Assembly: GCF_022180385.2 (NCBI RefSeq)
Contig: NZ_BQME02000001.1
Location: 124,001 to 188,000, forward strand
DNA length: 64,000 bases
Origin: Paenibacillus sp. L3-i20
GTDB lineage: Bacteria > Bacillota > Bacilli > Paenibacillales > Paenibacillaceae
Reading direction: 5' to 3'
Shown: positions 46,387-54,693 of the stretch, piece after piece
Layout of the letters: each line of letters opens with the position of its first letter
How positions within the stretch are numbered: the first letter of the stretch is position 1
Made by a program: the position numbers and the translations under genes
The notes under the pieces: generated by a model
The model's database searches: none
The model's input: the letters and a program-made list of their open reading frames with translations, nothing else
What the model was told of the DNA's origin: nothing

Positions 46387-46475
46387 TACTTAGTAGTTTA
46401 TCAGAAACAAACTATATTTCAAATGAGAGGTCCTTCGATTTTTTGTACAATTTTAGTCGTTTCACTTTTGTACAA
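46387..46475 (-). promoter_or_regulatory. Promoter with operator-like palindromes for the four-helix protein
   Basis: On the minus strand TTGAAA (46418-46423), 16 bases, TAAACT (46396-46401). A perfect 5-1-5 palindrome CTACTTAGTAG (46387-46397) overlaps the downstream edge of the -10, recalling HxlR/YodB-type sites. Two copies of the palindrome TTGTACAA lie upstream at 46443-46450 and 46468-46475, 25 bases apart. The elements are exact; their function is inferred. Confidence 0.4.
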
Positions 46476-46532
46476 AACTATTGTAATATTCGATCAAAAC
46501 AAATGATTTTGCCATTAATAAAGGTGACTTTT

Positions 46533-48689
46533 TTAGCCCTCTTTCATACCATGTTTACTAATTACACCATGAATAGCGAAATAAGTTATCTCTGACGGAA
46601 GCTCATCTTTAATTGGCTTGAGCCGTTCAATACCTATTTTCTCAATTGCTCCCAAAATGAGATCTTCTTGATGAGATGGAATAATACGCTCCCACTCTAC
46701 CTCATGGCCTTCATCCGTACAGCGAATAATGTGACCTTCCACCGTTACTTGGCTAAAACCTCGTTCTTTAGCTATTTCAGATGGTGTCATTCCATTATTG
46801 AACATCTCAAGAGAAAGCATATGGCTCGGAAGTTCGTCACCCTCACGATGAGCTGTTGGTGCTTTACGTGATCGCCCACTATTCATTGCACTGACAGTGC
46901 TTCCGGGCTCTCCATCTTGGCTGCTAACAACCGAAATGATATCCTCCCCATACTTATCCGCTTTCGCCGTACCGATCCCTTTAATGCTCAGCAATTCATT
47001 AATAGACAGAGGTCTTGCATTAGCTATTTCTCTTAATGTTGCATCAAAGAAAATCATGAATGGCGGCACACCCTCTACGGAAGCAGCCTCTCTGCGCCAT
47101 TGCTTCAATGCATCGAACAAAGGTGAAGTTGATCCACTATCATTTCCACTCGTCTGACGCACGCTTGCTCGTACTCTCTGTGTAATTGCTTCTCTACCCT
47201 CAAGCACTGGCAGTGCGTTGCTAGTAAGAGAAACCATTGGGTACTGACCTTCACTTAATCGCATATATCCTTCTGCAACGAGCCAATACAGCCAATCAGC
47301 AACTTCTTTCTCAGGCAAGTGGCGCATCAATCCATACGTTGATAGTCGATCAAGGCCAAACTCCAGCAAACGTTTGTCACGAGAGCCCTTTAGCACTTTC
47401 GCCGCCATCATAACACCGAAGCGCCCCTTCATCCGGCCTACACAAGAAAGTGCCATCTTAGCATCCTCGGTACGATTGATTGGTTCACTTTTATCAAGGC
47501 AACTGCTGCATTTCCCACAATTCGGAACATTAGATTCTCCAAAATAATCGACGATAAATTGTTGCAGGCAACGCTGAGTTCGGCTGTAATTCATCATTAG
47601 ATGAAGCTTGGACAATTGTATGGACTTACGATCTGAATCACCTGTTCCTTGCTCAATAAGGAATCGTTGCACCTGCATGTCAGCGGGCTCGAACAAAAGA
47701 ACACAATCGCTTTCCTCCCCGTCCCTTCCCGCTCTGCCAGCTTCCTGGTAGTACGACTCTAGATCACCAGGCAACTGCCAATGAAGTACATAACGAACGT
47801 TAGGTTTGTCGATCCCCATACCAAATGCGTTTGTTGCAACCATTATCCGAATATGATCGAACCGAAATTTCTCTTGTGTTTCTGCCCGCTCAGAATCTGA
47901 TAATCCGCCATGATACTTCCCAGCTTCCAAGCCACTTTGTTGCAGCAAAGAGCACACTTCCTCTGCTTCCTTACGAGTAGCTGTATAAATAATACCGGAT
48001 TGTTCCTGACGTTCTTTGACAAACTCCCTCAAAAATCGCTTCTTATCCACTCCGCTCACAACCGATAGAGATAGATTTGGTCTTGCAAATCCAGTAACAA
48101 ATCGGTTAGGATCACGCAGTTTTAACATAGCCACAATATCGTCAGCCACTTCAGTAGTAGCAGTCGCTGTGAATGCTGCAACAATCGGCCGATTAGGCAT
48201 TCTGCTAAGATGACCAGCTAGTTGCCTATAGCTTGGACGGAAGTCATGCCCCCATTGCGATACACAATGGGCTTCATCTATTGCAATAAGGGGAATATGA
48301 AGTTGCTCTGACAGCGATTGGAACATAGGAGCATCCAATCGTTCGGGCGCTACATATAGCAGCTTATACTCACCTAACATCGCATTTCTCAAAATTTCCC
48401 GATATTCTTGTGCTCCTAACGAGCTGTTAAGAAACGCAGCAGATACACCTAAACGACGTAAGCTGTCTACTTGATCTTTCATCAGTGAAATTAATGGTGA
48501 AATGACGAGGGTCGTACCTGGAAGGAGCATCGCCGGAATCTGATAACAGATCGACTTACCACCGCCCGTTGGCAAAATAGCAAGCGTATCACTTCCTTCT
48601 GAAATAGCTGAGATGATATCTTCCTGCCCTTTTCGAAACGTATCATAGCCATATATTCGCTTCAGCAATTGTTTAGCTTGCTCGATCAA
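46533..48689 (-). CDS. recQ: RecQ-family DNA helicase
   Basis: 718 residues. Walker A LPTGGGKSICYQ, DEAH box IDEAHCVSQWGHDFRPSY and motif VI GRAGRDGEESDC are present. A zinc site CGKCSSC follows in the RQC region. An HRDC domain lies at about 530-605 (LREIANARPLSINELLSIKG). A C-terminal ~95-residue helix-turn-helix extension (EMFNNGMTPSEIAKERGFSQ) is as in many Firmicute RecQ proteins. The start is TTG at 48689 with GGAGG at nine bases. It unwinds 3'-5' in recombination and repair. Confidence 0.93.
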   Translation of the reverse strand: MIEQAKQLLKRIYGYDTFRKGQEDIISAISEGSDTLAILPTGGGKSICYQIPAMLLPGTTLVISPLISLMKDQVDSLRRLGVSAAFLNSSLGAQEYREILRNAMLGEYKLLYVAPERLDAPMFQSLSEQLHIPLIAIDEAHCVSQWGHDFRPSYRQLAGHLSRMPNRPIVAAFTATATTEVADDIVAMLKLRDPNRFVTGFARPNLSLSVVSGVDKKRFLREFVKERQEQSGIIYTATRKEAEEVCSLLQQSGLEAGKYHGGLSDSERAETQEKFRFDHIRIMVATNAFGMGIDKPNVRYVLHWQLPGDLESYYQEAGRAGRDGEESDCVLLFEPADMQVQRFLIEQGTGDSDRKSIQLSKLHLMMNYSRTQRCLQQFIVDYFGESNVPNCGKCSSCLDKSEPINRTEDAKMALSCVGRMKGRFGVMMAAKVLKGSRDKRLLEFGLDRLSTYGLMRHLPEKEVADWLYWLVAEGYMRLSEGQYPMVSLTSNALPVLEGREAITQRVRASVRQTSGNDSGSTSPLFDALKQWRREAASVEGVPPFMIFFDATLREIANARPLSINELLSIKGIGTAKADKYGEDIISVVSSQDGEPGSTVSAMNSGRSRKAPTAHREGDELPSHMLSLEMFNNGMTPSEIAKERGFSQVTVEGHIIRCTDEGHEVEWERIIPSHQEDLILGAIEKIGIERLKPIKDELPSEITYFAIHGVISKHGMKEG

Positions 48690-48723
48690 TGACTTTTCCC
48701 TCCTTCTTCACTTAAAATAGAAA

Positions 48724-48753
48724 GAACCCCGGCAGCATTGTGTCAGGGTTCTC
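48724..48753 (-). terminator. Terminator downstream of mdh
   Basis: AGAACCC / GGGTTCT with partly paired interior, followed on the minus strand by TTTCTATTTT, 42 bases after the mdh stop. Confidence 0.75.
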
Positions 48754-48795
48754 CCGTACATATTAGTAACGAATGTATATTCGTTTATTTATTGT

Positions 48796-49740
48796 TTAGC
48801 CAGCAGAAACAACTTTGATTACGTTGCGCACAGAATCAGCGGATTTATCAAGCGCAGTTTTCTCTTCAGCAGTCAATTCAAGCTCAATAACTTTTTCGAT
48901 TCCGTCGCCACCGATTACAGCAGGTACACCCATAAACAAGTTGTCATAGCCATACTCACCTTCAAGGTATGCGATAACTGGAATAATACGTTTCTTATCC
49001 TTAAGAACCGCTTCAGTCATTTGTACAATAGACGCAGCAGGTGCATAGTAAGCACTGCCGTTACCAAGTAAATTAACTATTTCTCCACCACCAACACGAG
49101 CGCGTTGTACAATTGCTTCGATACGTTCCGCAGAGATCAGTTTCTCAATTGGAATACCTGCGACGTTGGAATATCGAACAAGTGGAACCATATCATCGCC
49201 ATGGCCGCCAAGAACAAAACCACGAACATCTTCAACAGAAACATTAAGCTCTTGCGCGATAAACGTGCAATAACGAGCCGTATCAAGAACGCCAGACTGA
49301 CCAATAACACGGTTTTTAGGGAAACCAAGTGCTTGGAAAGCTACATAAGTCATAGCATCAACCGGGTTACTCAATATTATAACATAAGCGTTAGGACTAG
49401 TCGCCTTTACGTTTTCACATACAGACTTAACAATACCAGCGTTAATGTTTACAAGGTCATCACGGCTCATACCTGGTTTACGAGCAACACCAGCAGTAAT
49501 AATGACTACATCGGAATCTTTAGTGTCGTCATAGTTGGACGTACCACTAATATTCGCATCTACACCCATAACAGGAGTGGCTTCAAGCATATCCAGCGCT
49601 TTACCCTTAGTTGGGTTTTCAAGTGGCGCGATATCAACCAATACCACATCACCAAGCTCTTTTTGCGCTAACATAAGCGCAGTAGTTGCACCTGTGAAAC
49701 CTGCACCAACAACAGTAATCTTTTTGCGTGTAATAGCCAT
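48796..49740 (-). CDS. mdh: Malate dehydrogenase (LDH-like type)
   Basis: 314 residues; it oxidises malate to oxaloacetate with NAD. The nucleotide site is [17 protein letters not shown]. The substrate Arg is in [13 protein letters not shown] and the active-site His is in [11 protein letters not shown]. The ATG at 49740 has AGGAGG at nine bases; the open frame runs 29 codons further without support. It follows icd on the same strand, but across a 471-base spacer filled with repeats. Confidence 0.96.
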   Translation of the reverse strand: MAITRKKITVVGAGFTGATTALMLAQKELGDVVLVDIAPLENPTKGKALDMLEATPVMGVDANISGTSNYDDTKDSDVVIITAGVARKPGMSRDDLVNINAGIVKSVCENVKATSPNAYVIILSNPVDAMTYVAFQALGFPKNRVIGQSGVLDTARYCTFIAQELNVSVEDVRGFVLGGHGDDMVPLVRYSNVAGIPIEKLISAERIEAIVQRARVGGGEIVNLLGNGSAYYAPAASIVQMTEAVLKDKKRIIPVIAYLEGEYGYDNLFMGVPAVIGGDGIEKVIELELTAEEKTALDKSADSVRNVIKVVSAG

Positions 49741-49820
49741 TCTTCTCATCCTCCTATTTCTAATGCACACAAGGAGAGCCAAAGGCTCTCCTATGCATCG
49801 ATATAATATGTGTTTATCTT

Positions 49821-50066
49821 GTCCCACAGGGACAAAAATTGCTCTTCGCTATCACGTCCCGCAGGGACAATAGCACCGCTCTTCGCTATCACGTCCCGCA
49901 AGGGACAATAGCGCCGCTCTTCGCTATCGCGTCCCGCAAGGGACAATAGCGCCGCTCTTCGCTATCACGTCCCGCAAGGGACAATAGCGCCGCTCTTCGC
50001 TATCGCGTCCCGCAGGGACAATAGCGCTCGCAGTAACCTCGGCATGGTTGTCCCACAGGGGCAACC
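49821..50066. repeat. Tandem 38-nt stem-loop repeats between icd and mdh
   Basis: Five direct copies begin (at GCTCTTCG) at 49841, 49878, 49916, 49954 and 49992; spacing is 37, 38, 38 and 38. Each contains GTCCC-GCAA-GGGAC (or a one-base-shorter loop), flanked by CGCTAT and ATAGCG that can extend the stem. The copies carry ATCACG (1, 2, 4) or ATCGCG (3, 5). Related single hairpins flank the array: GTCCC-ACA-GGGAC (49821-49833) and GGTTGTCCC-ACA-GGGGCAACC (50046-50066). There are no unique spacers, so it is not CRISPR. Confidence 0.9.
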
Positions 50067-50211
50067 GCCCACCAACCCCACACATACGCGCCTCTTTCCC
50101 TCCAACGTTACTCAGGGCGGGTGTCCAGAGGGCGCAGCGCCTTGGGGCCCTCCCTTGGAAGGGAGGGTTTGGGAGGGTTCGAAACGCCCTTGGAAAGGGT
50201 TAGGGTTAGAA
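50067..50211. other. GC-rich spacer after icd with an inverted repeat
   Basis: No gene is seen. The stretch is more GC-rich than its surroundings. It contains CCCTCCCTT / AAGGGAGGG (50148-50167), GGGAGGG motifs repeated downstream, a CCCTTGGAAAGGG element and GGGTTAGGGTTAG just before the icd stop. It may act as the icd 3' end or terminator region, although no T run follows on the minus strand. Confidence 0.5.
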
Positions 50212-51507
50212 CTACATATTTTTAATAATTTCGTTAGCAAACTCCGAGCACTTAACTTCTGTAGCGCCTTCCATTAGGCGTGCAAAGTCATAAGTAACCG
50301 TTTTATTGTTAATGGATGTTTCCATTCCTTTGTAGATAAGGTCAGCCGCTTCTTGCCAGCCAAGGTGCTCAAGCATCATAACGCCGGAAAGGATAACTGA
50401 ACCTGGGTTCACAAGATCTTTGTCAGCATATTTAGGAGCTGTGCCGTGAGTAGCTTCGAAGATAGCATGTCCAGTCAAGTAGTTGATGTTCGCGCCTGGA
50501 GCGATACCAATTCCGCCAACTTGTGCAGCTAGTGCATCGGACAAGTAGTCGCCGTTCAAGTTAAGTGTAGCGATTACATCGAAATCAGTTGGACGTGTAA
50601 GTACTTGTTGTAGTGCAATATCAGCAATTGCATCTTTAACGATGATTTTGCCAGCAGCTTCAGCATCAGCTTGTGCTTTGTTAGCAGCATCTACGCCGTC
50701 AGCATCTTTAATGCGGTCATATTGACCCCATGTGAATGTTTGCTCAGCAAATTCTTGCTCAGCCACTTCGTAGCCCCAGTTTTTGAAAGCTCCTTCAGTG
50801 TACTTCATGATGTTACCTTTGTGTACCAAAGTAACTGTTTTTCTCTCATGCTTGATTGCATATTCAATCGCAGCACGAACGAGACGTTTCGAACCTTCCG
50901 CGGATACTGGCTTAATGCCGATACCAGAAGTTTCAGGGAAACGAATGTTTTTAACGTTCATTTCTTTTTGCAAAAACTCGATTACTTTTTTCACTTCTGC
51001 AGAACCTTCTTGGTACTCGATACCAGCATAGATATCCTCAGTGTTCTCACGGAAAATAACCATGTTAACAAGCTCAGGACGTTTAACTGGAGACGGAACG
51101 CCGTCGAAGTAACGAACTGGACGAAGGCAAGTGTACAGATCAAGTTCTTGACGAAGAGCAACGTTCAAGGAACGAATACCACCGCCGATTGGCGTAGTCA
51201 AAGGTCCTTTAATTGCAACGATGTATTCACGAATTGCAGTTAGTGTATCAGCTGGCAACCACTCACCGTAGTTGTTGAATGCTTTTTCGCCGGCAAATAC
51301 TTCGTACCAAGCAATCGATTTTGAACCGCTGTATGCTTTTTCAACAGCTGCGTCAAGAACACGTTTCGATGCGCGCCAGATATCACGGCCTGTACCGTCA
51401 CCCTCGATGAAAGGGATAATTGGATTGTTAGGAACTTGAAGAACACCATTGTCGATCGTGATTTGCTCGCCTTCAGTTGGTAGTGCGAATTTTTCGAAAG
51501 TAGCCAT
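50212..51507 (-). CDS. icd: NADP-dependent isocitrate dehydrogenase
   Basis: 431 residues; it decarboxylates isocitrate to 2-oxoglutarate. The substrate loop [21 protein letters not shown] (read in parts) contains the Ser that is phosphorylated in enteric enzymes. [14 protein letters not shown] and the C-terminal [21 protein letters not shown] (read in parts) are typical of the NADP class. AGGAGG lies eight bases before the ATG. It stands between citZ and mdh, as in Bacillus, but with long spacers on both sides. Confidence 0.96.
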   Translation of the reverse strand: MATFEKFALPTEGEQITIDNGVLQVPNNPIIPFIEGDGTGRDIWRASKRVLDAAVEKAYSGSKSIAWYEVFAGEKAFNNYGEWLPADTLTAIREYIVAIKGPLTTPIGGGIRSLNVALRQELDLYTCLRPVRYFDGVPSPVKRPELVNMVIFRENTEDIYAGIEYQEGSAEVKKVIEFLQKEMNVKNIRFPETSGIGIKPVSAEGSKRLVRAAIEYAIKHERKTVTLVHKGNIMKYTEGAFKNWGYEVAEQEFAEQTFTWGQYDRIKDADGVDAANKAQADAEAAGKIIVKDAIADIALQQVLTRPTDFDVIATLNLNGDYLSDALAAQVGGIGIAPGANINYLTGHAIFEATHGTAPKYADKDLVNPGSVILSGVMMLEHLGWQEAADLIYKGMETSINNKTVTYDFARLMEGATEVKCSEFANEIIKNM

Positions 51508-51681
51508 GAATAATTCCTCCTAAAAGTTTTTGTGGTTTAGATAATAAGCTAATACTATAGCAATTATAGAACAAAACTTGCTTCGGAAGCATCTGCTTAG
51601 TTTGGTAGTTTTATTTTTAAACAAATACATTATAACAATCTTAAAGCATTAAGCATTCCGAAAGCAGCAACTTCTCGAAAA

Positions 51682-51702
51682 GGAAACTAACGTCCTGTTT
51701 CC
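51682..51702 (-). terminator. Small hairpin after citZ
   Basis: GGAAAC / GTTTCC with a nine-base loop followed by CCTTTTC on the minus strand, about 37 bases after citZ. It is short, so it may be a weak terminator allowing read-through to icd. Confidence 0.4.
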
Positions 51703-51738
51703 CCTCTCAAAAAAATAGATGTTGTTTCCATCCAGCTA

Positions 51739-52851
51739 TTAACGTTGTTCGATTGGAATGTACTTCGCATTAACTGGACCAACGTAATCAGCACGTGGAC
51801 GAATCAAGCGATTATCTTGATATTGCTCAAGAATATGTGCACTCCAGCCGGACAAACGGCTGATTGCAAAGATTGGCGTGAACAAATCACGTGGAATTTC
51901 TAGCGCCGTGTAAACGGATGCAGAGTAGAAGTCAACGTTTGGCTTCAAACCCTTTTGACCAGTTACAAGCTCTTCAATTTTCACTGACATCTCGTAAAGT
52001 TCCATGTTGCCAGTCAGCTTGCCTAGCTCACGGGACATTTTCTGAAGATGTTTAGCTCGTGGATCTCCGTTTTTGTAAACGCGATGTCCGAAGCCCATAA
52101 TTTTATATTTATTTGCTAAAGCATTGTTAATGAATGGTTCTACGTTTGCAAATGAACCGATTTCCTCAAGCATAACCATAACCGCCTCATTAGCACCGCC
52201 ATGAAGAGGGCCTTTTAAAGCTCCAATTGCCGATGTAACACCGGAGTAAATATCAGAAAGAGTAGCAACTGTGACACGTGCTGCAAACGTAGAAGCATTA
52301 AGTTCGTGATCTGCATGCAAAACAAGTGCCTGATCCAAAGCTTTAACTGCTACTTCTGCGGGTTCGTTTCCAGTAAGCATGTACAAAAAGTTATAAGCGA
52401 TTGAAACACCCTTTTTCGGTGCAACTGGCTCTTTACCTTCACGAATACGGGCAAATGCTGCGATAACTGTAGGAATCTGTGCCTGTAATTTAATCGCTTT
52501 CATTTGGTTGGCTTCAACAGACATGTCGTTTGCTGCACTATCATACAATGCAAGGCTGGACACTGCTGTACGAAGAGCTGCCATTGAATTTGTATCTGTA
52601 GGATACAATTTCATTTGCTCAATTACCGCACTTGGAACGACTGCATATTGATCAAGCTGTTTTTGCAGCCTATCAAGCTCGGAACGATTCGGTAATTTAC
52701 CATACCAAAGCAGGTAAGCGACTTCTTCAAACGAAGCGTTCTCTGCAAGATCATCAATATCGATACCGCGGTAAGTCAGAACTCCGTCAATTATGGAACT
52801 AATGGACGACGCTGCCGCGACAATGCCTTCAAGACCTTTAGTTGCTGTCAT
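51739..52851 (-). CDS. citZ: Citrate synthase
   Basis: 370 residues; it condenses acetyl-CoA and oxaloacetate. Motifs are LTYRGIDIDDLAENASFEEVAYLLW (read in parts), ALKGPLHGGANEAV and the catalytic-His block GFGHRVYKNGDPRA. The ATG at 52851 (MTATKGLEGIVAA) has AAGGAG at six bases; the open frame starts 25 codons further upstream, across the -10 box. Confidence 0.96.
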   Translation of the reverse strand: MTATKGLEGIVAAASSISSIIDGVLTYRGIDIDDLAENASFEEVAYLLWYGKLPNRSELDRLQKQLDQYAVVPSAVIEQMKLYPTDTNSMAALRTAVSSLALYDSAANDMSVEANQMKAIKLQAQIPTVIAAFARIREGKEPVAPKKGVSIAYNFLYMLTGNEPAEVAVKALDQALVLHADHELNASTFAARVTVATLSDIYSGVTSAIGALKGPLHGGANEAVMVMLEEIGSFANVEPFINNALANKYKIMGFGHRVYKNGDPRAKHLQKMSRELGKLTGNMELYEMSVKIEELVTGQKGLKPNVDFYSASVYTALEIPRDLFTPIFAISRLSGWSAHILEQYQDNRLIRPRADYVGPVNAKYIPIEQR

Positions 52852-52921
52852 CGTTCTCTCTCCTTTATACTTGAAATAGTTACTATTAATGAATAGGTAC
52901 GAATCTGTATCATCACATCTA

Positions 52922-52950
52922 ATCATAAATGATTTTACCGACTAAGCCAA
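52922..52950 (-). promoter_or_regulatory. Promoter of citZ
   Basis: TTGGCT (52945-52950), 17 bases, TATGAT (52922-52927) on the minus strand, about 71 bases before the ATG. The rest of the 309-base citZ-ppx spacer holds the ppx promoter and no gene. Confidence 0.65.
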
Positions 52951-53084
52951 CAAAATCGGACATAAAATTGCTTTATCGGCTTCATTGATATTTTAAATCG
53001 CCTATGTAAGAAAATAGTTTGTTATCTAGTATTCACCACTTGTTGCGACGTCTAATTATTCCACACATCCAAAACAATATACTT

Positions 53085-53114
53085 TGTTACTTAGTTAATT
53101 AACTCACTATAATT
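53085..53114 (+). promoter_or_regulatory. Promoter of ppx with a palindrome in its spacer
   Basis: TTGTTA (53085-53090), 18 bases, TATAAT (53109-53114). Between the boxes lies AGTTAATTAACT (53094-53105), a perfect 12-base palindrome, a good position for a repressor. Confidence 0.6.
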
Positions 53115-53160
53115 TAGAAAAATACTAACGTCGACACTATTGCAGCGCTGGAGGTTTCTT

Positions 53161-54693
53161 ATGACAAGTCAACGCATCGGAATTATTGATATAGGCTCTA
53201 ATTCTATACGACTCGTCGTATATGAAAAAACTGAAACTGGTGCTCATCGCGTAGTAGATGGCAGCAAACGTTCGGCAAGAATAAGCGGTAAAGTCGATAA
53301 CACTGGCTCACTTACAGATGAAGCCTTGTTCGAATTAATCGACATACTTAAACATTTCGTTCGTATTTGTTCACTGCACAAAATAAATCATATGCGTGCT
53401 GTGGCTACTGCTGCTATACGTAATGCTACAAATCAACCATATATTTTGGAACGTATTCGCAAAGAAACTGCACTTGAGATCGAATTACTTTCAGGGCAGC
53501 AAGAAGCAGAATATGGTTTTCTTGGCATGATCAATTCTTTAGATGTAAATGACGGCTATCTCATTGATATTGGTGGAGGGAGCACTGAATTATCCCTGTT
53601 TCGAAATAGAACGATTCTCCATTCTGTTTCATTCCCCTTTGGTTGTGTCAGTCTGAATCAACGGAATTTTTCGGGCCAGCCATTTAATAATAAGGAGTTA
53701 GAGACCATTGAGAACCTCATTACTAAGTCATTAAAACAGTTCGAATGGATCTTTGAAGCACCAGATATGCCACTTATTGGGGTCGGCGGTACCGTCCGCG
53801 CGCTTGGAAAAGTGCATCAAGCCGTAAACGGTTATCCTTTATCGCAAACGCATAATTACAATGTTGACGAGTCACAAGTTGAAGTGTTATTTCAGCTAAT
53901 GCGATCATTACCGCTAGAACAAAGACGCAAAATACCGGGCTTGTCCAAAGATCGTGCAGATATCATCATACCTGGTATTGCCGTGCTGCGCACTATATTT
54001 AAAGCAATACAAGCATCACATTATCAAATTTGCGGAGCTGGGCTTAGAGACGGATTGTTCCATGCTACAAGGTTCCCAAACAGACCGAAACTAGACGATC
54101 CATTAATGTTCAGTCTTACAAATTTATGTGCACTGCATGCAGAAGCACCCAGGCAGCATGTTAAGCAAGTGAACCGACTAGCACTTGAGCTTTTTGATGA
54201 ATTACATATACGAGAACAACTTGAAAGTAGAACTCGCACCCTGTTGGACGCTGCCTCTCAACTCTATAGAATTGGGGCATCCATCGATTATTATAATTAT
54301 GCTAAGCATACTTTTTATCTAATTATTCATTCACAGCTGAACGGATTGTCCCATCGGGAAATCATCATGACTGCGGCTATTGCTTCGTTCAAGAGTAAGG
54401 GACGTGCGAAAGGACTCTTAGCACCTTACAAATCATTAATCAGTAGCGCTGATCTTGAACTTATTTGCAAGCTGGGCATGTTGTTGCAACTTGCGGCAGC
54501 ATTAGATCGAAGCGAGATGCAATCAATCGGAATTCTTGCTATACGTACTACAGAATCTCACTTACTGCTTCGCCCGCTAAATGCCAGGGGCTCCCTTGCA
54601 GTAGAGAGCCATGAAGTGGAAGAGCTTTCCCCTGACTTCAACAAGCACTGGGGACTTTCCCCTAATCTCAGACAATACGAAAACTATAGCTAA
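53161..54693 (+). CDS. ppx: Ppx/GppA-family exopolyphosphatase
   Basis: 510 residues. The ASKHA fold has GIIDIGSNSIRLVVYE at the N-terminus and YLIDIGGGSTELSLF near 140. A C-terminal HD-like helical domain (from about 310) is present. It degrades polyphosphate or pppGpp. The ATG at 53161 has GGAGG at six bases, in preference to an in-frame ATG seven codons upstream. The gene converges on ppk and the two overlap at their stop codons. Confidence 0.9.
   Translation: MTSQRIGIIDIGSNSIRLVVYEKTETGAHRVVDGSKRSARISGKVDNTGSLTDEALFELIDILKHFVRICSLHKINHMRAVATAAIRNATNQPYILERIRKETALEIELLSGQQEAEYGFLGMINSLDVNDGYLIDIGGGSTELSLFRNRTILHSVSFPFGCVSLNQRNFSGQPFNNKELETIENLITKSLKQFEWIFEAPDMPLIGVGGTVRALGKVHQAVNGYPLSQTHNYNVDESQVEVLFQLMRSLPLEQRRKIPGLSKDRADIIIPGIAVLRTIFKAIQASHYQICGAGLRDGLFHATRFPNRPKLDDPLMFSLTNLCALHAEAPRQHVKQVNRLALELFDELHIREQLESRTRTLLDAASQLYRIGASIDYYNYAKHTFYLIIHSQLNGLSHREIIMTAAIASFKSKGRAKGLLAPYKSLISSADLELICKLGMLLQLAAALDRSEMQSIGILAIRTTESHLLLRPLNARGSLAVESHEVEELSPDFNKHWGLSPNLRQYENYS

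Noticed and set aside
49105..49671. 188-residue plus-strand open frame
   Set aside because: Antisense of mdh with no ribosome site and unnatural composition.
49821..50066. CRISPR array
   Set aside because: The 38-base units are contiguous; there are no unique spacers between them, no leader and no cas genes.
50195..50211. Telomere-like GGGTTAGGGTTAG
   Set aside because: Only two tandem copies inside a bacterial intergenic spacer; chance within a G-rich stretch.
50671..51243. 190-residue plus-strand open frame
   Set aside because: Antisense of icd; no support for translation.
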